Assembly (NCBI RefSeq): GCF_013304385.1
Contig: NZ_JAAITU010000007.1
Coordinates: 50,860-114,859 of the forward strand
DNA length: 64,000 nucleotides
From: Blautia glucerasea
GTDB taxonomy: Bacteria > Bacillota > Clostridia > Lachnospirales > Lachnospiraceae
Reading direction: 5' to 3'
Shown piece after piece: positions 53,452 to 62,827 of this stretch; within the stretch, counting starts at the first letter, position 1; each line of letters begins with the position of its first letter. A program made the position numbers and the translations under genes. The notes below the pieces were generated by a model. The model ran no database searches. It saw nothing but the letters and a program-made list of their open reading frames with translations, and had not been told where the DNA came from.

Positions 53452-55179
53452 ATGAAGAAACAGTGGTGGCATGATAAAGTAGCGTATCAGATTTATCCCA
53501 AAAGTTTTTATGATTCTAACGGAGATGGCATCGGGGATATACCTGGTATCATAGAAAAACTGGATTATCTCAGGGATCTGGGTGTAGATATTTTATGGCT
53601 TTCCCCTATCTATAAATCACCTCTTGCAGACCAGGGATATGATATTTCGGATTATTACAGCATTGATCCAAGATTTGGCACTATGAAAGATATGGAGCAT
53701 CTGATCCATGAGGCAAAGAAACGCCAGATGTATATTCTGATGGATCTGGTAGTAAATCATTGCTCAGATGAGCATGAGTGGTTCCAGAAGGCGATCCAGG
53801 ATCCAGATGGAAAATATGGAAATTTCTTTTATATTACTGACCGAAAGGAAGGGGAGAAGCTGCCCTGCAACTGGAGAAGCTATTTCGGAGGCCCGGTGTG
53901 GGAGCCTTTGCCAGGTCACCCGGACAAGCAGTATCTTCATGTATTCCATAAGAAACAGCCGGATCTGAACTGGGAGAACCCGGAGGTCAGGGAAGAGGTT
54001 TACAAAAATATCCGCTGGTGGATGGAGAAGGGATTGGGAGGTTTCCGTATTGATGCTATTATCAATATTAAGAAAAAGCTTCCATTCCAGGATTATCCCG
54101 CTGACCGTGAGGATGGTCTGTCCAATATGGGGAATATGCTGGCAGATGCCCATGGGATCGGTGAATTCTTAGGAGAGATGGCCAAGAAAGCGTTCCGCCC
54201 TTATAATGCCTTTACGGTTGGGGAAGTTTTCAATGTAAAGGATGATGAATTGAAGGATTTTATCGGGGATGAGGGATATTTCTCTTCCATGTTTGACTTT
54301 AACAGCCATATTTTCGGGAAAAGTCTTGACGGATGGTATGCTTCCCAAAGATACCTTACACCGGATGAATATAAGCATTGTATTTTTGAAACACAGAAAA
54401 AGATCGGCGACATGGGCATGGTGTCCAATATTATTGAGAACCACGATGAGCCAAGAGGAGTATGTTATTATATTCAGCCCCAAGATCGATGCACAGACGC
54501 TAAGAAGCTACTGGCAGGCGTTTATTTCATGCTCCGTGGTCTTCCGTTCATTTATCAGGGGCAGGAGATCGGCATGGAAAACCTGGATTTCCATTCTATT
54601 GATGAGATCGATGATATCAGTACCCTGGATGAATATAAGGTTGCCAGGGAGGCAGGACTTAGTGATGAAGAAGCACTTGCGGTTGCCAGTGCATTTTCAA
54701 GGGATAATGCACGTACACCGGTACAGTGGGATGATGGTGCAAATGCCGGTTTTACCACAGGAAAGCCATGGCTTAAGGTTAATCCTAATTACAAACAGAT
54801 CAATGTACAGGCACAGGTAAATGATGAGGATTCAGTGCTTGCCTTTTACAAAAAGCTTACCAGGCTTCGTAAAAGTGAAGAATATAAAGAAACCATTGTT
54901 TATGGCCAGCTGATCCCTTATCTGGAAGAAGAAAAGAATCTGATCGCTTATTTCCGAAAAGGAGAGAAAACACTTCTGGTTCTGGCTAACTTTCAGAAGG
55001 ATCCAAGAAAGGTACAGCTGCCTGCACCTGCAAAAAAAGTGGTGCTGAACAATAAAGAAAGTGTGAATTGGGGATGTCCAAGGGATAACGGTGAGCAGGG
55101 GACATTCCGCAAAGATACAAGAGGTATGGAAATTGAATTATCAGGCTTCCAGTATGTGCTCCTGGAGCTTGAAGACTAA
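53452..55179 (+). CDS. GH13 alpha-glucosidase (second copy)
   Basis: 575 residues, preceded by AAGGAGG. It carries DLVVNHCSDEH, nucleophile Asp201 in GFRIDAI, acid/base Glu258 in TVGEVFN and Asp332 in ENHDEPR. It has no signal peptide, so it acts on imported oligosaccharides such as isomaltose, sucrose or trehalose-type sugars. Residues about 190-235 differ from the 37445 enzyme (INIKKKLPFQDYPADREDG insertion-like stretch), suggesting different specificity. It has its own promoter and leader hairpin; downstream is an unrelated molybdenum hydroxylase cluster 20 bases away. Confidence 0.95.
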   Translation: MKKQWWHDKVAYQIYPKSFYDSNGDGIGDIPGIIEKLDYLRDLGVDILWLSPIYKSPLADQGYDISDYYSIDPRFGTMKDMEHLIHEAKKRQMYILMDLVVNHCSDEHEWFQKAIQDPDGKYGNFFYITDRKEGEKLPCNWRSYFGGPVWEPLPGHPDKQYLHVFHKKQPDLNWENPEVREEVYKNIRWWMEKGLGGFRIDAIINIKKKLPFQDYPADREDGLSNMGNMLADAHGIGEFLGEMAKKAFRPYNAFTVGEVFNVKDDELKDFIGDEGYFSSMFDFNSHIFGKSLDGWYASQRYLTPDEYKHCIFETQKKIGDMGMVSNIIENHDEPRGVCYYIQPQDRCTDAKKLLAGVYFMLRGLPFIYQGQEIGMENLDFHSIDEIDDISTLDEYKVAREAGLSDEEALAVASAFSRDNARTPVQWDDGANAGFTTGKPWLKVNPNYKQINVQAQVNDEDSVLAFYKKLTRLRKSEEYKETIVYGQLIPYLEEEKNLIAYFRKGEKTLLVLANFQKDPRKVQLPAPAKKVVLNNKESVNWGCPRDNGEQGTFRKDTRGMEIELSGFQYVLLELED

Positions 55180-55199
55180 GGGAAGGGTATTTTTTTGAC

Positions 55200-56030
55200 A
55201 TGCTGAAGATTAAAAGCTATGTAAAAGCAGAGAGCCTCCAGCAGGCCTATGAACTGAACCAGAAAAAAACAGCCGTGATCCTGGGAGGAATGGTATGGCT
55301 GAAAATGGGAAACCGCAGAGTGTCCACTGCCATAGATCTTTCAGGGCTGGATCTGTGCGGGATACAGGAAGATCCGGAGGAATTTGTGATCGGGTGCATG
55401 ACGCCTCTTCATGATCTGGAGGTGCATCCAGGCCTTCTTCACTATACAGGGGGAGCCATAAAGGAATGTCTTCGTCATATTGTAGGGGTGCAGTTCCGCA
55501 ACTGTGCTACTGTTGGGGGAAGCATCTGGGGAAGATATGGTTTTTCAGATGTGCTTACCCTGTTCCTGGCTATGGATACCTGGGTGGAATTGTATAAAGG
55601 AGGCAGGATTCCCCTTTCGGAATTTGTCTCTATGGAAAAGGACAGAGATATTCTTTTGCGCCTGATCATCAGGAAAAAGAAAACCAAGATCTGTTATCTG
55701 AGCCAGCGAAATACAAAGACAGATTTTCCAGTGCTTACCTGCTGCGCCTCCAAGGCAGGGGAGAATGTGCGGACAGTGATCGGGGCAAGGCCTGGAAAGG
55801 CAATGGTTCTGCAAGATCCGGAGGGCATTTTAAAGGGACTTTGCGCCATGGATCCGGAAAAGAAAAAGGACGCTATTCACAGATATAGTGTCTGGACTGC
55901 TCAGAATGTGCCGGTTGGAAGTAATATGAGAGGCAGTGAGGAGTACAGAACCCATCTGGTACAGGTACTTACAAGAAGAGCATGGACAGATATAGGAGGA
56001 ACGGTAAATGAAAATGGATTTTTGGCTTAA
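55200..56030 (+). CDS. FAD-binding subunit of a molybdenum hydroxylase (xanthine dehydrogenase family)
   Basis: 276 residues. It matches the FAD_binding_5 domain of xanthine dehydrogenase/CO dehydrogenase medium chains: AVILGGMVWLKM near residue 27, and VGVQFRNCATVGGSIWGR at about 96-113, holding the FAD-binding loop. The C-terminal flavoprotein domain follows. It passes electrons from the Fe-S subunit to an acceptor. No good ribosome binding site is visible upstream, but the gene is 20 bases from the GH13 stop, and its 3' end overlaps the Fe-S subunit gene by 23 bases, typical of a co-translated operon. Confidence 0.92.
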   Translation: MLKIKSYVKAESLQQAYELNQKKTAVILGGMVWLKMGNRRVSTAIDLSGLDLCGIQEDPEEFVIGCMTPLHDLEVHPGLLHYTGGAIKECLRHIVGVQFRNCATVGGSIWGRYGFSDVLTLFLAMDTWVELYKGGRIPLSEFVSMEKDRDILLRLIIRKKKTKICYLSQRNTKTDFPVLTCCASKAGENVRTVIGARPGKAMVLQDPEGILKGLCAMDPEKKKDAIHRYSVWTAQNVPVGSNMRGSEEYRTHLVQVLTRRAWTDIGGTVNENGFLA

Positions 56031-56484
56031 CAATGTTCACAGGGAAGCTGAAGTGCAACCGGATACTCTTTTGCTGGATCTGCTGCGTCAGATGGGATGT
56101 TTCAGTGTGAAACGGGGATGTGAGACAGCAAACTGTGGTCTTTGTACCGTGCTTCTGGATGGACGTCCGGTACTTTCCTGTTCCATGCTTGCTCTTCGAG
56201 TACAGGGGAAAAAGGTTGTTACCCTGGAAGGCATGGAAAAAGAAGCCCAGGAGTTTGGCGCCTTTCTTGCAGGAGAGGGGGCAGAGCAGTGCGGCTTTTG
56301 TAATCCAGGGTTTATTATGAATGTTTTTGCAATGTTAAAAGAGCTGCAGGATCCGGATGAAGAACAGATCCGGGAATATTTGGCGGGCAATCTGTGCCGC
56401 TGCTCCGGCTTTGTGGGACAGACCAGAAGTATTCTGAAATACCTTAGATATAAACAGGACAGGAAAGGAGAATACAGGGAATGA
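56008..56484 (+). CDS. [2Fe-2S] subunit of the molybdenum hydroxylase
   Basis: 158 residues. The plant-type ferredoxin cluster ligands are Cys38, Cys43, Cys46 and Cys58 (GCETANCGLC...C); the second cluster is Cys95, Cys98, Cys130 and Cys132 (QCGFC, NLCRC). Both sets are complete. The gene starts inside the FAD-subunit end with GGAGGA upstream and overlaps the next gene by 4 bases (ATGA). It relays electrons from the molybdenum site to the FAD. Confidence 0.95.
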   Translation: MKMDFWLNNVHREAEVQPDTLLLDLLRQMGCFSVKRGCETANCGLCTVLLDGRPVLSCSMLALRVQGKKVVTLEGMEKEAQEFGAFLAGEGAEQCGFCNPGFIMNVFAMLKELQDPDEEQIREYLAGNLCRCSGFVGQTRSILKYLRYKQDRKGEYRE

Positions 56485-58769
56485 AATATGTAAATCATCC
56501 GGTTCCTAAAAAGGATGCCATGGCCCTTGTGACAGGAAAACCTGTATATACTGATGATCTTGCACCGAAAGACTGTCTTGTGGTAAAGCTTTTAAGAAGT
56601 CCCCATCCAAATGCCTGGGTTCGTGAGATCCGCACAGAAGCAGCCAAAAAGGTAGAGGGCATTGTCTGTGTGCTTACATATCAGGATGTGCCGGATCAGC
56701 GTTTTACGATTGCAGGACAGACCTATCCGGAGCTTAGCCCTTATGACCGCAAGATCCTGGATGTACATTTAAGGTTTGCCGGGGATCCGGTGGCGATTGT
56801 AGCCGGAGAAACAGAAGCTGCCGTGGATCAGGCTCTGGCAAAGATCAAGGTAAGCTATCAGGTTGAAAAGGCTGTACTGGACATGCATCAGGCAAAGGAT
56901 AACCCGGTTCTTGTACATCCGGAAGAGGACTGGGAAGCCAAAGTCCCGGTTGGTGCAGATAATAAAAGGAATCTGGCTGCATCCGGAGATGAGATAAGCG
57001 GGGATGTGGATGCTGCTTTTGCCGACTGCGCCTATGTGGTAGATGAGACGTACCATACGAAAGCCAATCAGCAGTGTATGATGGAAACCTTCCGTACCTG
57101 CTGCTATATGGATTGCTATGGGAGACTGAATGTATTGACTTCCACACAGATCCCCTTTCATGTACGAAGGATCGTTGGAAGGGCACTGGGGATCCCATCC
57201 TCAAAGGTAAGGGTGATCAAGCCAAGGATCGGAGGCGGTTTTGGTGCAAAGCAGACGGCAGTATGCGAGGTATATCCTGCATTGGTCACCTGGATCACAG
57301 GACGCCCTTCCAAAATCGTTTATTCCAGATATGAGTCCCTGATTTGTGCCTCTCCCAGACATGAAATGGAGGTACGGGTAAAGGCAGGGGCAGACCAGGA
57401 GGGGATTGTAAAGGCACTGGATATAAAGGTGCTTTCCAATACAGGAGCCTACGGGGATCACGGGCCTACGACAGTAGGTTTGACCGGACATAAGGCACTG
57501 GCTCTTTATCGTCATCTTCAGGCCTATCATTTTTCTTATGATGTGGTTTATACGAATGTGCAGGCTTCCGGGGCTTACAGAGGCTACGGAGCTACCCAGG
57601 GGATTTTTGCAGTAGAATCTGCGATCAATGAATTGGCCCATCAGATGGGTATGGATCCAGTGGTACTTAGAGAGAAAAATATGCCTGTAGAAGGCGGCCC
57701 TTTACATGGTTATGATGGAAACAGCCCTACCGCTACCAGCTGTTCCCTTGACAGGTGCCTGAAAAGAGCAAAAGAAATGTTCCACTGGGATGAAAGATAT
57801 CCCTCCAGGGTAATGCCAAACGGAAAGATCAGAGGAGCAGGTATGGCACTGGCTCTCCAGGGCTCTTCCATTGCGTGTGTGGATGTGGGAGGCGCCACTG
57901 TAAAGCTGAATGAGGATGGTTCTTATACCTTGTCCCTGGGCTGTGCAGATATGGGTACTGGCTGTGATACCATTTTGTCCCAGATGACAGCTGACTGTAT
58001 GGATACAGAGCTGGATAATGTGGTGGTTGGAGCAGTAGATACAGACATTTCACCTTATGATTCCGGATCCTACGCATCTGCCACTACCTATGCTACCGGA
58101 AATGCAGTGCTTAAAGCCTGCAGTATGCTGCGGGAAAAGATCCAGGCATTTGGCGCTGGAATGTTGGGACTTCCTGTGGAAGATACCATGTTTGATGGTG
58201 TTTGTGTAACCGGCCAGGGAAGGCAGGTATCACTTGCGGAGATCGCTGTACAGGCCACCTGTGGAAATGTTCAGGAGCTGCAGGCAACTGCCTCATTTTC
58301 CTCCATGATCTCCCCGCCGCCTTATATGGCAGGCTTGGCTGAAGTGGAGATAGATCCTGAGACCGGATCAGTGGAAGTGACGGATTATGTGGCTGTGGTA
58401 GATTGCGGGACACCGGTAAATCCCAATCTTGCCAGAGTACAGACAGAAGGCGGGATCGTACAGGGAATCGGTATGGCTCTTACAGAGGAGGTACAGTATA
58501 CGGATACCGGCAGGATCCGGAATAATTCCTTTATGCAGTACAAGATCCCATCCAGAATGGATGTGGGACAGATCCGTGTGGAATTTGAAAGCAGCTATGA
58601 ACAAAGCGGTCCTTTTGGGGCAAAATCCATTGGGGAACTGGTGATCGATACCCCTTGCCCGGCCATTGCAGATGCAGTTTACAATGCAGTGGGAGTCCGG
58701 ATCCGGGAATTGCCGATAACACCTGAAAAGATTGCAATGGGAATCGCCAAAGGAAGGCAGGAGGTATAA
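56481..58769 (+). CDS. Molybdopterin-binding catalytic subunit of a xanthine-dehydrogenase-family enzyme
   Basis: 762 residues. Cofactor-binding motifs are GGGFGAKQ (about residues 252-259) and the YRGYGATQG segment. The catalytic glutamate is Glu719 in GAKSIGELVID, corresponding to the base of xanthine oxidase. Substrate type (purine, aldehyde, nicotinate, other) cannot be told from sequence. No molybdenum cofactor or selenium genes (XdhC-like, selD) are in the window. It ends 1 base before the next gene's ATG at 58771. Confidence 0.95.
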   Translation: MKYVNHPVPKKDAMALVTGKPVYTDDLAPKDCLVVKLLRSPHPNAWVREIRTEAAKKVEGIVCVLTYQDVPDQRFTIAGQTYPELSPYDRKILDVHLRFAGDPVAIVAGETEAAVDQALAKIKVSYQVEKAVLDMHQAKDNPVLVHPEEDWEAKVPVGADNKRNLAASGDEISGDVDAAFADCAYVVDETYHTKANQQCMMETFRTCCYMDCYGRLNVLTSTQIPFHVRRIVGRALGIPSSKVRVIKPRIGGGFGAKQTAVCEVYPALVTWITGRPSKIVYSRYESLICASPRHEMEVRVKAGADQEGIVKALDIKVLSNTGAYGDHGPTTVGLTGHKALALYRHLQAYHFSYDVVYTNVQASGAYRGYGATQGIFAVESAINELAHQMGMDPVVLREKNMPVEGGPLHGYDGNSPTATSCSLDRCLKRAKEMFHWDERYPSRVMPNGKIRGAGMALALQGSSIACVDVGGATVKLNEDGSYTLSLGCADMGTGCDTILSQMTADCMDTELDNVVVGAVDTDISPYDSGSYASATTYATGNAVLKACSMLREKIQAFGAGMLGLPVEDTMFDGVCVTGQGRQVSLAEIAVQATCGNVQELQATASFSSMISPPPYMAGLAEVEIDPETGSVEVTDYVAVVDCGTPVNPNLARVQTEGGIVQGIGMALTEEVQYTDTGRIRNNSFMQYKIPSRMDVGQIRVEFESSYEQSGPFGAKSIGELVIDTPCPAIADAVYNAVGVRIRELPITPEKIAMGIAKGRQEV

Positions 58770-58770
58770 G

Positions 58771-59814
58771 ATGGGTCTTATGATCAAAATGATACTGGCC
58801 GCTTTCTGGCTTCTGGTGGTGCCTGCTGCAGCAGGAGCACCGTTTTTTCAGAAAAAAGAGATTTATTCTGTGAGAAACTGTTTTCTCACAGGCTATGCTT
58901 TTTTATTTGCAGTTATGGAGGTTCTTACCCTGTTGATGATCTGGCTTGGGCTGCCTCTTCATATCCTGACCGTATGCTATGGAAGCCTGGGGATCATAAT
59001 GGTATGGTGGGGGATGTGGTGTCTGCTGAAAAAGGATGCAATAGATGCATATATGGGAAGGCTGAAAAAAGGGAAAATCCGTCTTTCTATTCCTATGATC
59101 CTGGCATTGGCTTTGATTCTGCTGCAGATGTATGTGGTAGTGCGCTATGCACATATGGATGCAGATGATTCCTTTTATGTGGGAACAGCAGTAACAGATA
59201 TTCATACGGATACTATTTTTTCTATCAGTCCATATACAGGCTATGCTTATACAAAGATTCCAAGCAGGTACATTTTGTCTCCGTTTCCTGTATTTCTGGC
59301 TGTTGTCAGTCAGCTGTGCGGGGAACTCCATCCGGCAATTATGGCCCATACTGTGTTTCCACCGGTCTTTTTGCTGACAGGCTATGCTGTACTTTGGGGC
59401 TATGGAAAAAAATGGTTTCAGGATAATGAGAAAAGCAGATGGATCTTTATGCTTCTTTCTGCTGTTGTAATCTGGTTTTCCGGCTATTCTGTATATAGCA
59501 GCGGTAATTTCCAGATGGTTCGTATCTGGCAGGGAAAAGCTTTACTTACTGGTGTTTTTCTCCCTTTTCTTTTCTTCTTATGTATGGAACTTTTGGTGGA
59601 TAAAAAAGGAGAATATCCATGGATCAGTCTGTTTTTAACAGAACTGGCCTGTTGTCTTTTATCTTCTATGGGGATCATACTGGCGCCTGTCCTTACCGGG
59701 ATCTTTCTTTTGATCAGCCTGTACAAACAGCGGGATCTGAGAAGGCTTTTGTATGGAGTGATCTGCTGTCTTCCACCGGTGGCACTTGGTTGTATTTACT
59801 TTTTCATACAGTAG
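58771..59814 (+). CDS. Multi-pass membrane protein (DUF6077-like)
   Basis: 347 residues starting at the ATG at 58771, set by AGGAGGT upstream (58759-58765); an earlier ATG at 58732 is inside the molybdenum-subunit gene. It has about nine hydrophobic helices and an acidic surface motif AHMDADDSFYVGTAVTD near residues 132-147, similar to membrane glycosyltransferase-like DUF6077 proteins. The function is unknown. The gene directly follows the molybdenum hydroxylase with no gap, and the next membrane gene follows 10 bases later, so all five genes may be one transcript. Confidence 0.65.
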   Translation: MGLMIKMILAAFWLLVVPAAAGAPFFQKKEIYSVRNCFLTGYAFLFAVMEVLTLLMIWLGLPLHILTVCYGSLGIIMVWWGMWCLLKKDAIDAYMGRLKKGKIRLSIPMILALALILLQMYVVVRYAHMDADDSFYVGTAVTDIHTDTIFSISPYTGYAYTKIPSRYILSPFPVFLAVVSQLCGELHPAIMAHTVFPPVFLLTGYAVLWGYGKKWFQDNEKSRWIFMLLSAVVIWFSGYSVYSSGNFQMVRIWQGKALLTGVFLPFLFFLCMELLVDKKGEYPWISLFLTELACCLLSSMGIILAPVLTGIFLLISLYKQRDLRRLLYGVICCLPPVALGCIYFFIQ

Positions 59815-59824
59815 GAGGTGGCTC

Positions 59825-60616
59825 ATGAAAGAAATGATCAAAGGAATTTTGGATACCTGGATTTTATTCTGGGGAAGCGGGTATTATCAGTATCTGATCC
59901 TTTTGGCGGTATTGTTGCTTTTGCTTTTTTTCAGAAAAAGAAAAGAGACAAGACTTCTTATTGCATATTCGGTACTCCTGCTTGTGCTATTTTTCTTTCC
60001 CCTGAGTGCGGGAATTATACAGAAATGTATTGGCAGTGATGTATACTGGCGTGTACTTTGGCTTCTTCCTGTTACTGTGCTTCTTGCGTATACCGGTACT
60101 GCCCTGGCAGAACGGGCTGGCCTTAAGGCAAGAAAGGGTGGGCATAAGCTGCAGGGGCTTGTGCTGATTCTCTTGATAGGAGTGATTGGCATATCCGGAA
60201 AATCTGTATGGAGTGAGGATAATTATGTACAGGTACACAATTACCAGAAGGTTCCAGATGAGGTGACTCAGGTGTGTAATCTGATCAGTGATCAGCAGGA
60301 GGAAGAGGAAGAGGTATGCGTGGCAGCAGATGATTACCTGGCTGCTTATATCCGAGTGTACCAGCCTTCTTTTTACATGCCTTACAGCAGAGCAGGAAAA
60401 GGTTCCCAGCACTATTCATCCATGCGGCTTTATCAGGAGCTTTCTTCTCCTGATCCTGATCTGAAAAGAGTGGTGAAGGCGGTAAGAAAGCTAGGATGTA
60501 ATTACCTTGTCTTTGCACTTCCGTCTCAGGAGAAACAGGAATATCTGGAAGGCAAAGGATATCGTCTGATCGGCACTGTGAATCAGTACGGAGTTTTCAA
60601 ACAAGAGCATCTATAA
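59825..60616 (+). CDS. Membrane protein with soluble C-terminal domain, partner of the preceding protein
   Basis: 263 residues from the ATG at 59825 (TAGGAGGT upstream; a frame from 59786 overlaps the previous gene). Three to four membrane helices lie in the first half, with AYSVLLLVLFFFPLSAGI and WRVLWLLPVTVLLAYTG. The second half is soluble with the acidic run QQEEEEEVCVAAD and ends in a Rossmann-like GCNYLVFALP segment. I do not recognise the family. Its length and position suggest the second half of a two-gene membrane glycosyltransferase-like unit, but this is inference. Confidence 0.6.
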   Translation: MKEMIKGILDTWILFWGSGYYQYLILLAVLLLLLFFRKRKETRLLIAYSVLLLVLFFFPLSAGIIQKCIGSDVYWRVLWLLPVTVLLAYTGTALAERAGLKARKGGHKLQGLVLILLIGVIGISGKSVWSEDNYVQVHNYQKVPDEVTQVCNLISDQQEEEEEVCVAADDYLAAYIRVYQPSFYMPYSRAGKGSQHYSSMRLYQELSSPDPDLKRVVKAVRKLGCNYLVFALPSQEKQEYLEGKGYRLIGTVNQYGVFKQEHL

Positions 60617-60623
60617 AAAAAGG

Positions 60624-60652
60624 TTGCAATTATTAGGGAAAACTGCTACCAT
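60624..60652 (+). promoter_or_regulatory. Promoter of the lysine-riboswitch transcript
   Basis: TTGCAA (60624-60629), 17-base spacer, TACCAT (60647-60652) with TG just before the -10. It starts the leader that contains the lysine riboswitch. Confidence 0.6.
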
Positions 60653-60681
60653 GGTTAAAGGAAACTGAATACGGGAAATAA

Positions 60682-60860
60682 TGATAGAGGTGCGGGGTTC
60701 ATCAGTATTTTTGGCTGCGGATACGAGAAGATATCCAGTCCATGGCAGATTGGCCAAAGATAAAGGGAAGACCGCCGAAGAGCTTTCTTATGCCATACAG
60801 GAAGGTTCTGGGCTGACGCAGAATATGCGGCAGACTGTCACTTGTTGTGGAGCGCTATCA
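60682..60860 (+). ncRNA. Lysine riboswitch (L-box)
   Basis: The L-box consensus is clear: GATAGAGGTGCG (60683-60694), CATCAGTA, the GCCGAAG core (60773-60779), GACTGTCA and TGGAGCGCTATC. P1 is TGATAG (60682-60687) paired with CTATCA (60855-60860). It senses lysine and, with the downstream terminator, controls the transporter gene: lysine binding should favour the terminator and reduce expression. A 65-codon open frame here is part of the RNA. Confidence 0.95.
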
Positions 60861-60888
60861 AAGGTGTGGATCCTGTGAAAGAATAAAT

Positions 60889-60931
60889 GCCATGAATGTG
60901 TCCCATAGCGGGGAAGTGTTCATGGCTATTT
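60889..60931 (+). terminator. Riboswitch-controlled terminator
   Basis: GCCATGAA (60889-60896) pairs with TTCATGGC (60919-60926), followed by TATTTTT. It lies 30 bases after the riboswitch P1 stem and about 85 bases before the transporter start. Confidence 0.85.
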
Positions 60932-61016
60932 TTGCGTAATTAAAGGCACAAAAGACCATAGCCTGTTAATGATCTGTCAGAATTGCCCGGGTTCAAAATG
61001 AGGGAGGAAATCAATA

Positions 61017-62633
61017 ATGAAGCACAATCGTAACAAAGTATCCGTAGTTCTGGCAATGATCACATGGTTTGTGATGGTTTGTCCGGTAACTGTGCTGGCT
61101 GCAGAAGAAGCTGCAAAACCGGCTGTATATGCCACATTCTGGTCTCTGATACCTCCAGTTGTGGCAATTGTTCTGGCATTGATCACGAAAGAGGTATACA
61201 GCTCTTTGTTCCTTGGGATCCTGGTAGGTGCAATCCTTTATTCAGGAGGTAATTTTGAGGGCACAGTCAATCATATTTTTTCTGAAGGAATGATCAGTGT
61301 TCTGTCTTCAAGCAGCAATGTGGGTATTCTGGTATTCCTTGTAATTCTGGGTGCCATGGTATGTTTGATGAACCGGGCAGGAGGTTCTGCGGCTTTCGGA
61401 CGCTGGGCAGGAAAGCATATCCGTACCAGAGTTGGAGCAGAGCTTGCAACGATTCTTTTAGGTGTACTGATCTTTATTGATGATTATTTTAACTGTCTTA
61501 CAGTGGGAAGCGTTATGCGTCCCATCACAGATCAGCACAATGTTTCAAGGGCAAAACTGGCATATCTGATCGATGCTACAGCAGCTCCGGTTTGTATCAT
61601 TGCCCCTATTTCTTCATGGGCAGCAGCTGTTAGTGGGTTTGTCCCGGGAGAAGACGGAATGTCTGTATTTGTACGTGCCATTCCATATAATTATTATGCA
61701 CTCCTTACTATTGTAATGATGGTATCCATGGTTTTAATGAGAGTAGAATTTGGTGCAATGGGCATTCATGAATCTAATGCATTAAAAGGCGACTTGTTTA
61801 CTACAGCTGCAAGGCCCTATGCAGGTGCTGAAGAAGATGGAAAGGTGAATCCCCGGGGGAAAGTAATGGATCTTCTGATTCCCATCATTTCCCTTGTAAT
61901 CTGCTGTGTGATCGGAATGATCTATACCGGCGGCTTTTTTGACGGCACCGATTTTGTAACTGCTTTTTCCCAAAGTGATGCATCTGTGGGACTTGTACTT
62001 GGAAGCTTTTTTGGTCTGGTGATCACTGTGCTTTTGTACCTGGTGCGGAAGGTATTATCCTTCAGAGATTGTATGGCATGTATTCCGGATGGCTTTAAAT
62101 CCATGGTTCCTGCAATCCTGATCCTTACCTTTGCATGGACCTTAAAGAGCATGACAGACAGTCTTGGAGCAGATGAATTCGTAGCTGAAATGGTAAAATC
62201 TTCTGCTTCCGGTCTTGTAAACATGCTGCCTGCCATTATTTTCCTGGTTGCCTGCTTCCTGGCTTTTGCAACAGGAACTTCCTGGGGAACCTTTGGCATC
62301 CTGATTCCTATTGTTGTACATGTGTTTGAAAACACACCCGGAGATCTGATGATCATTTCTATTTCCGCATGTATGGCCGGAGCTGTATGTGGAGATCATT
62401 GTTCGCCTATTTCTGATACCACTATTATGGCATCGGCAGGTGCACAGTGTGACCATGTAAGCCATGTGTCTACACAGCTTCCTTATGCTGTGGTGGCAGC
62501 AGTGGTATCCTTTATCACTTATATATTTGCTGGCTTTATCCAGAGCCCGCTATGCCTGGTGATCGGTGTGGTGCTGATGATGGGAGTACTGACAGTGGTG
62601 AAAACCCGTTTTTGCGATCTGAAAAAGGAATAA
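61017..62633 (+). CDS. NhaC-superfamily transporter, probable lysine transporter
   Basis: 538 residues, preceded by GAGGGAGGA. It has a hydrophobic N-terminal segment resembling a signal anchor (VVLAMITWFVMVCPVTVLAAEE) and about twelve helices with the NhaC pattern (LIDATAAPVCIIAPISSWAAA, GTSWGTFGILIPI, AGAVCGDHCSPISDTTIMAS). NhaC relatives exchange Na+/H+ or transport amino acids. The lysine riboswitch upstream strongly favours a lysine transporter (the LysW-type group known to be under L-boxes). Direction of transport is inferred as uptake. Confidence 0.9.
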   Translation: MKHNRNKVSVVLAMITWFVMVCPVTVLAAEEAAKPAVYATFWSLIPPVVAIVLALITKEVYSSLFLGILVGAILYSGGNFEGTVNHIFSEGMISVLSSSSNVGILVFLVILGAMVCLMNRAGGSAAFGRWAGKHIRTRVGAELATILLGVLIFIDDYFNCLTVGSVMRPITDQHNVSRAKLAYLIDATAAPVCIIAPISSWAAAVSGFVPGEDGMSVFVRAIPYNYYALLTIVMMVSMVLMRVEFGAMGIHESNALKGDLFTTAARPYAGAEEDGKVNPRGKVMDLLIPIISLVICCVIGMIYTGGFFDGTDFVTAFSQSDASVGLVLGSFFGLVITVLLYLVRKVLSFRDCMACIPDGFKSMVPAILILTFAWTLKSMTDSLGADEFVAEMVKSSASGLVNMLPAIIFLVACFLAFATGTSWGTFGILIPIVVHVFENTPGDLMIISISACMAGAVCGDHCSPISDTTIMASAGAQCDHVSHVSTQLPYAVVAAVVSFITYIFAGFIQSPLCLVIGVVLMMGVLTVVKTRFCDLKKE

Positions 62634-62750
62634 TGATTCTATGTAAGGATGCCAGGACTGTACAACCACTTAGGTGGATGCATGGTTTTGGTATCCTGAT
62701 ATCATTGAATTGTCCGCATTAGACATGAATTTTCAACCAAAAGAAAAAAC

Positions 62751-62779
62751 TTTACATCTGATGCAGATTGTGATATACT
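62751..62779 (+). promoter_or_regulatory. Promoter of tRNA-Arg
   Basis: TTTACA (62751-62756), 17-base spacer, TATACT (62774-62779), with TGA just upstream (extended -10). The tRNA starts 49 bases later. Confidence 0.7.
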
Positions 62780-62827
62780 TTTTTAAAGTTGAAGTAGTGT
62801 ACTTTGATAATTCAACAGTAAGTTTAA

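Noticed and set aside
60681..60878. 65-codon open frame with ATG
   Set aside because: It lies within the lysine riboswitch; conserved L-box motifs explain the sequence and no ribosome binding site precedes it.
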